Below, piece by piece: positions 43,623 through 49,288 of a DNA stretch of 49,288 nucleotides. Each line of letters starts with the position of its first letter. Positions within the stretch are counted from its first letter, which is position 1. The position numbers and the translations under genes are program-made. Origin of the DNA: Promethearchaeota archaeon. Its GTDB lineage: Archaea; Asgardarchaeota; Lokiarchaeia; Sigyniarchaeales; SOKP01. A model generated the notes under the pieces. That model searched no databases. It was not told where the DNA came from and saw only the letters and a program-made list of their open reading frames with translations. The DNA is taken from assembly GCA_020343655.1 (NCBI GenBank), contig CP070805.1, forward strand, positions 549,425 through 598,712, in the 5' to 3' direction.

Positions 43623-44489
43623 TTAGTTATCCCCACTCCAAGTAATCTTATATATTAAATCCTCTGCTCCGGGAATTTGAGGATTTTCAAATATCCAGTT
43701 CCCTTTGATAGCTAATTCTTTTGCACTAAGATCAAAATGACTAACCGCTATTCCAATATCTAGAGGTCTAAATTTACTATAACGTAAGAATCGCCCATCT
43801 TTGGGATTAATGCTGTAAAAATGGAAAATATTCTTATTTTGTGTTTTAATAATTCTCCATGGTTGCATATTACCTGCTGAGGGCCCGATTCTAACCATTT
43901 CAAGCAATTTTGAATATTCTCCTACCGTATTCTCTTTAATTGGATTAAAAAGATTCCCTTCAAAAAACAATTGCTCCCAAGATTTTCTTTTATCAGCTTT
44001 AGCAAATGATCGAATCATTTTTTCTTTAAGTGTTCTTTTAACAGAATAACCAATGGGAGTAATAGCAGGAACAATTTCGTCTGAATTAGCTTTTATTTTC
44101 GTAGAAAAAAGACTTCTATTAAAAAAGCCCCCTATCCAACAAGTACCTAACTCCATATCAGTAGCAGATAGGATGATAGTTTCCATAAGATATCCAAAAT
44201 GTTCACGATCGTATTTAGATTTTTCAACCGCTCCCACTACAAAATCTTGAGCTCCTTTAATAAACCCATAGGTTCCTAACTTTTTCCTTTCACTAGGATC
44301 AAATTCTGGAACACTAACAAGTTCAAATCTCGCTCTTCCAGAAAACTTGCTAAAGGGACTTTTTAGATCATGGTTTTCTAATAATTTTATCACATTTTCC
44401 CTATCATCTTTCTCAAGAGGTTGGCCAGAATAAGTTCTATGAGACGTTCGCTCTTGAATAATTTCAATTATAGGTTTAGAAAAGTTCAT
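43623..44489 (-). CDS. Nitroreductase-family protein (TM_nitroreductase type)
   Basis: A 288-residue protein of the FMN-dependent nitroreductase superfamily, in the form with two half-domains (PF14512-like). Features: RTSHRTYSGQPL (about 14-25, FMN phosphate contacts), MELGTCWIGGFFNR (about 111-124) and, in the second half, RIGPSAGNMQPWRI (about 199-212), then PLDIGIAVSHFDLSA. Enzymes of this family reduce nitro compounds or act as flavin oxidoreductases on NAD(P)H; this archaeal branch is uncharacterised. It lies 23 bases after the IscU stop on the same strand, likely co-transcribed. Confidence 0.85.
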   Translation of the reverse strand: MNFSKPIIEIIQERTSHRTYSGQPLEKDDRENVIKLLENHDLKSPFSKFSGRARFELVSVPEFDPSERKKLGTYGFIKGAQDFVVGAVEKSKYDREHFGYLMETIILSATDMELGTCWIGGFFNRSLFSTKIKANSDEIVPAITPIGYSVKRTLKEKMIRSFAKADKRKSWEQLFFEGNLFNPIKENTVGEYSKLLEMVRIGPSAGNMQPWRIIKTQNKNIFHFYSINPKDGRFLRYSKFRPLDIGIAVSHFDLSAKELAIKGNWIFENPQIPGAEDLIYKITWSGDN

Positions 44490-44512
44490 AGAATTAAAAG
44501 TAGAATAGATAA

Positions 44513-44893
44513 TTATTTATTTTTTTCTCTATACTTTTTAATAGCATCATGCAATCCATCTGCCGCTAAATTACTACAGTGCAGTTTAATAGGCGGAAGC
44601 CCATCCAAAGAATCAGCAACATCACCCCGAGTAATTTCTAACGCTTCATCAAGTGGTTTTCCTTTAGCTAGCTCCGTAACCATAGATGAGGTTGCAATAG
44701 CAGCAGCACACCCGAATGTTTGAAATGAAATATCATCAATAATTTCTTTACCATTCTCCTCTTTCACTTTGATATAAATATACATTAAATCGCCACAGAC
44801 GGGATTTCCAACTTCTCCTACAGAATCAGCGTCTTTGATTTCTCCCATGTTTCGGGGATTTCTAAAATGTTCCATTACTTTTTCAGAATAAAT
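44513..44893 (-). CDS. iscU: IscU/NifU-type Fe-S scaffold, AUU start likely
   Basis: IscU assembles [2Fe-2S] clusters from sulfur delivered by IscS. The three cluster cysteines are in NPVCGD, FGCAAAIA and LHCSNLA, with the conserved Asp after the first. From the ATG at 44875 the protein would be 120 residues and lack the usual start; but the frame upstream reads YSEKVMEHFRNPRN, the canonical IscU N-terminus, preceded by ATT (44893) and then a stop. GAGGTG (44905-44900) lies six bases ahead of that ATT, an ideal distance, and 24 bases ahead of the ATG. I therefore start at ATT, giving 126 residues. A base error turning ATG to ATT is the alternative. iscS is encoded 2.5 kb upstream. Confidence 0.88.
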   Translation of the reverse strand: MYSEKVMEHFRNPRNMGEIKDADSVGEVGNPVCGDLMYIYIKVKEENGKEIIDDISFQTFGCAAAIATSSMVTELAKGKPLDEALEITRGDVADSLDGLPPIKLHCSNLAADGLHDAIKKYREKNK

Positions 44894-44899
44894 CTCTTA

Positions 44900-44905
44900 C
44901 ACCTC
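44900..44905 (-). promoter_or_regulatory. Shine-Dalgarno deciding the iscU start
   Basis: GAGGTG, complementary to the 16S rRNA tail, six bases upstream of ATT 44893. It is too far (24 bases) from the ATG at 44875, and so supports the non-AUG start. Confidence 0.6.
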
Positions 44906-44983
44906 AATGATAATATACTCCTATTTAAAATAATAAATTATTAGCTTAAAGTTTTATTGTTTATTTCTTATAAATAACGTTCA

Positions 44984-47278
44984 TTAATTCAATATTAAGA
45001 GATTCCTTTTTCTAGGTAGTGAGACTTTTTCAACTCCTAATTCTTTTACATAATCTACAACATCAATTAATTTCTTAGCCGATTGATGGAAAAAACACAC
45101 TTCCTTTGGTTCTAAAATTTTTATCATTTCTCGTAACTGATTCTTATCAGCATGGAGTTTTATTTTAATATGAGGAGCAAAAGTATTAAGCAGAAAAGCT
45201 CGAAATGGCACTTTCCATGTTTCAGATAAAACAATCTCTTCAGCTCCTTCTATTAAACCTAATCCAGGTTGTTCATGAATAGAACCAGCAAGAAAAACAA
45301 AAGTATGTGGACTTCGTCCTACAACATTAATAATATTTCTTATTAAACCATAAGAAAGATCTGGTGGATGTGATATAATTATATTATTCTTTTTACGCAA
45401 GAAATCTAAATTGGTTTGATCAAACCATCGAAATTTTATGCTATTAAACGGATTTGCTTTATCTCTAATTAACCTTGAAATTGGGCCATAAATGTACTCA
45501 TAACGATGATTTATTACCTGAATATTTTTTCTTACCATCATATCAACGTAAATATTTGGACGTTTTTTGAAACCACGCCTTAATTGAAGTTTCCTAAAAT
45601 ATCTCCAAAATATTAACATGAAGCTAATAGCTAAACTTGAAGGATCTGCTCCAATTAAAGAATTATCTCCATATTCTGCTTTTTGTTCTAAGAACAAGAT
45701 TAAACTATGAAATTGATCAGAGATGTTTCCAAAATCTTCTTGTGCAGCAGTACCATCTATTAACAAATAATCGATAGGACGAGAGATTTGTTCTAAGAAA
45801 CGTCTTGTACCGGCAAATGGAGTAATATCTATATAAGTATAATCTCCTGTGTATAAAAACTTGAAATTATTTATTTTTGCCAATAACATCAAAGCACCAG
45901 GCATATGACCAGCAAGAAAGAATGAGAGGTAACAATTCTTTTCTTTAAATTCGATTTTAGTCCCATTTTCAACATATATGATATTTTTAATTATATTTTG
46001 ATATTCTTCTTCTTCAAATTCGTCATGATTCTCTTGTTTTAAAAAATTTGAATCCCTAAGTAGATATAAATCTAAAGTTATTCTAGAACTTAAAATTGGA
46101 GTATCAGGATACAATTTAATTAGTTCTTTAAGCCCCGATACATGATCATAATGGCTATGAGAAATAAATATAGCATCAATTTTAGGATTCTCAGGAATAT
46201 TATCTAATATGAATTCATCTGAATCTTCTATTTTCAACTCTTTTTTCTTTTTTGCTTCTTCTAAAATAAGTTGTGGTACATCATTAAGATATTCCTCAAT
46301 ATATCTCATATCACCTTCTATTTCATTTTTCTCATCTTTTTCAGAGAGACCACAATCCAGTAATATATTGAGCTTTCCTAAACCTAAAATATGGCAATTG
46401 TGGTTAGGTTTAAGGACTATTGGATAAATTGTTACTCTAATATCATTTTGATTATTTGATTCACCTATGAGAGATATGTTGGAAAAATAATCAGAATCAT
46501 ATCTCTTTTCAATCTTATCAATAGCGATGCAAAGTTCACTTTTTCCTACGGGCACTCCTGTGATATAAAAATACCATCCGTTTTGTTTAACTAAGTTCTC
46601 TAAATTTTCATACATTTCATCACCAATAAGAGATTTGATGACAATAACTCTTTCCTTTTGGTAGTAGATTATTTTTTTAATTCCTTTTTTTTCCTCAGAG
46701 GGAATACACTCATCTTCAAAAAATAAATTGTTAAGAACATCTTCTATTGGCAATTGAGTTATTCCTTGAGATTTGATCAACTTTAGGTAATGATTATATT
46801 CTTTAGTACGATATAACGGTCGCATATTTACTTTTTCTTTCACCCGAATTTTTAAATCTTCATAAGGGTATTCATCAACACTTATCGTTTTTTCTTGTTT
46901 TGATTCAGCCTTTTTCTTAGGTTTCCTCTTTTCAGGTTCTTTTTCTGATTTTTCTATGAAAAAAAACCATCCATAATCTCTAATTAAACTATCTCGATTT
47001 GTAATAACCTCCTTACCATGGTGAGTAATTAAAATTAGAATTCTATCTTTTTGTGAATAAATTACTCTTGATATTGAATTTTTTGTTTTATTTGAAATAT
47101 ATCTATTTTTATTAAAAAAGTTATAAAGAACATCTTTTATATCCTTTTGAGGAATTTTTTTCTCTTCCATGAATTTTAATTTCGTCTTATAAGCATTAAT
47201 TTTAAAAGAAGAACTTATTTCTTCTCTTTTTTCAAGTAGAATTTTTTTATCGATAAATTTAAATTCCTCAATACTCAT
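44984..47278 (-). CDS. Beta-CASP-like MBL protein with duplicated N-terminal domain
   Basis: A 764-residue protein. The MBL core begins near 285 (GLGKLNILLDCGL) with HSHYDH (374-379), AGHMPGALMLL, the bridging Asp in LYTGDYT and later LLIDGTAAQ. The distal part ends with HADKNQLREMI and VCFFHQSAKKL, like the beta-CASP/CPSF73 C-terminal His motifs. Two N-terminal repeats (about 29-109 and 161-240) are clearly homologous: DVLYNFFNKNRYIS...YGWFFFIE and DVLNNLFFEDECIP...NGWYFYIT; a KH-like or other RNA-binding role is possible. The protein probably cleaves or degrades RNA. It lies between iscS and iscU on one strand, but the gaps (about 100 bases) do not require an operon. Confidence 0.75.
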   Translation of the reverse strand: MSIEEFKFIDKKILLEKREEISSSFKINAYKTKLKFMEEKKIPQKDIKDVLYNFFNKNRYISNKTKNSISRVIYSQKDRILILITHHGKEVITNRDSLIRDYGWFFFIEKSEKEPEKRKPKKKAESKQEKTISVDEYPYEDLKIRVKEKVNMRPLYRTKEYNHYLKLIKSQGITQLPIEDVLNNLFFEDECIPSEEKKGIKKIIYYQKERVIVIKSLIGDEMYENLENLVKQNGWYFYITGVPVGKSELCIAIDKIEKRYDSDYFSNISLIGESNNQNDIRVTIYPIVLKPNHNCHILGLGKLNILLDCGLSEKDEKNEIEGDMRYIEEYLNDVPQLILEEAKKKKELKIEDSDEFILDNIPENPKIDAIFISHSHYDHVSGLKELIKLYPDTPILSSRITLDLYLLRDSNFLKQENHDEFEEEEYQNIIKNIIYVENGTKIEFKEKNCYLSFFLAGHMPGALMLLAKINNFKFLYTGDYTYIDITPFAGTRRFLEQISRPIDYLLIDGTAAQEDFGNISDQFHSLILFLEQKAEYGDNSLIGADPSSLAISFMLIFWRYFRKLQLRRGFKKRPNIYVDMMVRKNIQVINHRYEYIYGPISRLIRDKANPFNSIKFRWFDQTNLDFLRKKNNIIISHPPDLSYGLIRNIINVVGRSPHTFVFLAGSIHEQPGLGLIEGAEEIVLSETWKVPFRAFLLNTFAPHIKIKLHADKNQLREMIKILEPKEVCFFHQSAKKLIDVVDYVKELGVEKVSLPRKRNLLILN

Positions 47279-47379
47279 TAATTAGAAGAAAATTCCTTTA
47301 ACAAAAATTCTTTCGAAATTTTTATATTGTATTTTAGAAAAAATGAAAATTCAAGAAATAAAAACTAAATAATAGATAG

Positions 47380-48612
47380 TTAATGATGATGTTCATTAGA
47401 AGAATCAGCAAACATATATTTAACTCCTTTCTTTAGTGGTGACATTTTTCTTAACCTATCAATTACAGGAGGTAATTTCCGTAAAAGGTAGTCTACATCT
47501 TCTTCTGTTGTAAAACGCCCTAAGGTAACTCTTAGGGAACCGTGTGCTTCCTCTGGTTTTAATCCGATTGCTAAAAGTACATGAGATGGTTCTAGGGATT
47601 TTGATGAACATGCAGAACCAGTTGAGGTTGCTATCCCTTCCATATCTAAATCGAGTACAATGGATTCTCCTTCTATAAATTTGAATCCTAAATTTACATT
47701 ATTTGGGAGTCTTTTGGTTGGATGACCATTGAGATAAGAATCTTCAATATTTTCAGTTACCCATTTTATAATTCTATCTCGTAATTTAGTGTGTCGCTCC
47801 ATTTCACTTTGCATTTCTTCCTTTGCTAGTTCAGCAGCTCTAGCAAAACCAGCAATACCAGGAACATTCACAGTACTCGGTCTCATTTCCCTTTCATGCC
47901 CTCCACCATACATTATTGGTTCAATAAATTTCCCCCATCCCTTTCTCACACCTTTATTCTTTATATATAACATTCCTACTCCTTTAGGTCCATATAATTT
48001 GTGTGCTGACGCAGATAAAAGATCAATATTCATTTTTTTTACATCTATCGGGATTTTTCCAAAAGCTTGTACTGCATCTGTATGAAATATAATATCATGC
48101 TTTTTCGCGATTTCTCCGATTTCCTTGATAGGTTGGATTGTTCCAATTTCATTATTGGCAAACATGATACTAATGAGAATTGTTTTCTTTGTTATTGAAT
48201 CTTCTAACTCACTTATATTAATTAGTCCGCCTTTATCAACAGGTAAAACTGAGACTTCAAAACCTTTTTTTTCCAATTCTTCACTTGGATGACCTACAGC
48301 ATGATGTTCAATAGCTGAAGTTATAATATGATTACCACGGTTTTTATTTTTGGCGGTAACACCAAATATAGCAATATTATCTGCCTCAGTTCCAGAAGAA
48401 GTAAAAAAAATTTCATCTCTTTCAGCATTGATTAGAGATGCAATTGTTTCACGTGATTTCACTAATATTTGAGCTGCTTTTTGTCCAACAGAATGTAAAC
48501 TCATAGAATTTCCATAATTTTCTTTAAAGTGTTTGTTAATTTCCTCGATAACACGAGGATCCATTGGAGTTGTAGCAGCATTGTCTAGATACACATATTT
48601 TGAATCATTCAT
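47380..48612 (-). CDS. iscS: Cysteine desulfurase (IscS/NifS)
   Basis: A 410-residue PLP enzyme of the NifS/IscS class. It has NAATTP (11-16), HH (103-104) contacting PLP, HTDAVQ (177-182), the PLP lysine SAHKLYGPKG (K205), and the persulfide cysteine STGSACSS (C335) in the class I position. It takes sulfur from cysteine as an enzyme persulfide and passes it to the scaffold IscU encoded downstream. The C-terminus ends EHHH, an unusual histidine tail that might bind metal or be incidental. ATG start. It diverges from the PhlG-like gene. Confidence 0.95.
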   Translation of the reverse strand: MNDSKYVYLDNAATTPMDPRVIEEINKHFKENYGNSMSLHSVGQKAAQILVKSRETIASLINAERDEIFFTSSGTEADNIAIFGVTAKNKNRGNHIITSAIEHHAVGHPSEELEKKGFEVSVLPVDKGGLINISELEDSITKKTILISIMFANNEIGTIQPIKEIGEIAKKHDIIFHTDAVQAFGKIPIDVKKMNIDLLSASAHKLYGPKGVGMLYIKNKGVRKGWGKFIEPIMYGGGHEREMRPSTVNVPGIAGFARAAELAKEEMQSEMERHTKLRDRIIKWVTENIEDSYLNGHPTKRLPNNVNLGFKFIEGESIVLDLDMEGIATSTGSACSSKSLEPSHVLLAIGLKPEEAHGSLRVTLGRFTTEEDVDYLLRKLPPVIDRLRKMSPLKKGVKYMFADSSNEHHH

Positions 48613-48764
48613 AATTCATCATCGCGAAGAATTTTAGATTTTCCTAATTAAATATTTATCATGCCTAAATTATTAATTCTTTTCATTAGATTTTATAAAT
48701 GAAGCTAATTTTTCATAAATTAATAATAATTTTAACTTCCTAAATCGCTAATTGAAACATAAAA

Positions 48765-49277
48765 ATGAATAATGAAAAATTAAATGATGAAATTATCGAT
48801 CTAATCGTAGAACATGAACTCTCTGGAGTTTCTCCTGAAATGATTGATTGGTGGTGGGATCATATTGATAATTCGGAACGCTATAGATTATGGCATCCTA
48901 AAGACCATAAATCATTTGAATGGGAAATCTCTCCTGGAAATGTGAAGGGTCATGTGGGAGCAATACATCGTGTTGTTGAAACAATCGAAGGAAGATCAAC
49001 AACTTTAAGAATTCGATGGGAAAATCCTGACTCAATACCTATAAAGGCTGAGTTTGTCCATAAAAATGCAGCAAGTGTTTTAAATAATAAAGATGAACCT
49101 ATTAGTTGGGTTTTACATGAATATCACTCAATTCCTAATGGAACTCATTTACGATCAACATTTCGGTTACCTGCTCAAGTCCCAAATTCATTCATTGAAC
49201 ATTTGAGAAAGCACAATATTGAAGAAATAGGATATTTTACTGAATTTTTACCAAGATTATATGAAGAAGAACGGTGA
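48765..49277 (+). CDS. DAPG hydrolase (PhlG)-like protein
   Basis: A 170-residue protein with the signature of the PhlG/phloretin-hydrolase family (PF18089-like): SGVSPEMIDWWWDHIDNSER and RYRLWHPKDHKSFEWE, with His and Glu in position to bind zinc, then VLHEYHSIPNGTHLRSTF. PhlG cleaves a C-C bond in diacetylphloroglucinol. At 170 residues it is shorter than PhlG (about 290), so it is a minimal form and the substrate need not be the same. It runs to the right edge of the window but ends with a stop codon at 49277, so it is complete. Confidence 0.7.
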   Translation: MNNEKLNDEIIDLIVEHELSGVSPEMIDWWWDHIDNSERYRLWHPKDHKSFEWEISPGNVKGHVGAIHRVVETIEGRSTTLRIRWENPDSIPIKAEFVHKNAASVLNNKDEPISWVLHEYHSIPNGTHLRSTFRLPAQVPNSFIEHLRKHNIEEIGYFTEFLPRLYEEER

Positions 49278-49288
49278 TCAGAAGGATA

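Noticed and set aside
1..49288. tRNA, rRNA, CRISPR arrays, prophage or complete insertion sequences
   Set aside because: Looked for but not seen: no cloverleaf-like stretch, no regularly spaced repeats, and no transposase or integrase frame.

Overview
The window reads as a piece of an Asgard (Promethearchaeota, Lokiarchaeia-like) archaeal chromosome. The DNA is strongly A+T-rich, genes are short and change strand often, and TTG starts are common. The lineage call rests on gene content seen together: a Rab/Ras-like small GTPase, a tandem roadblock/LC7 protein, a longin-like/winged-helix protein, three JAMM/MPN+ proteins, a VTT (TMEM41/VMP1-type) membrane protein, methanogen-type HdrA-MvhD and HdrBC, and the HcyBio/NIL-ferredoxin pair. 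It is an inference from family content, not from a marker gene; no rRNA or tRNA gene was seen.

Layout. 0-7 kb: a small winged-helix protein, a Cys4 protein, DUF711, HdrA-MvhD with a terminator behind it, a duplicated membrane protein, a YkgJ-type Cys-cluster protein and a truncated longin-like fragment. 7-11.3 kb: a solitary N6-adenine methyltransferase, a small GTPase followed closely by a metallo-beta-lactamase (MBL) protein, then a G+C-richer stretch with two small ORFs. 11.5-18.5 kb: an EamA transporter, the homocysteine-forming HcyBio + NIL-ferredoxin operon, HdrCB followed by an apparently frameshifted two-TM protein, a membrane protein and the longin-like protein. 18.7-24.7 kb: small proteins around a 176-bp inverted-repeat element, a VTT protein, hydrolases, a PHP phosphatase, a coiled-coil protein and a double-roadblock protein. 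24.8-33.6 kb: ATP-grasp, a MgChl-type AAA-VWA protein, three paralogous JAMM proteins and a zinc-ribbon protein. 34-38.9 kb: a large Asgard-type membrane protein, an MFS transporter and a cysteine synthase. 39-43.5 kb: a copper island (CopA P-type ATPase, small Cys-rich proteins, PadR-TRASH sensor, two operator-like dyads, two small His/Met-rich membrane proteins). 43.6-49.3 kb: nitroreductase, IscU, a beta-CASP-like MBL protein, IscS and a PhlG-like protein.

How the genes fit. HdrA-MvhD plus HdrB/HdrC could form an electron-bifurcating heterodisulfide-reductase-type module of an anaerobe; the hydrogenase subunits are not here. Sulfur metabolism is represented three ways: HcyBio/NIL-ferredoxin (sulfide to homocysteine), CysK, and IscS/IscU. 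The copper genes form a self-contained export/sensing unit.

Most interesting: the cluster of three intact JAMM proteins, two with long coiled-coil tails; a probable AUU-initiated IscU; an A-AAA-AAG slippery site joining two halves of a small membrane gene behind hdrB; a Shine-Dalgarno-led gene nested in frame in the 3' end of copA; and a longin-like domain found both in a full-length protein and as a fragment.
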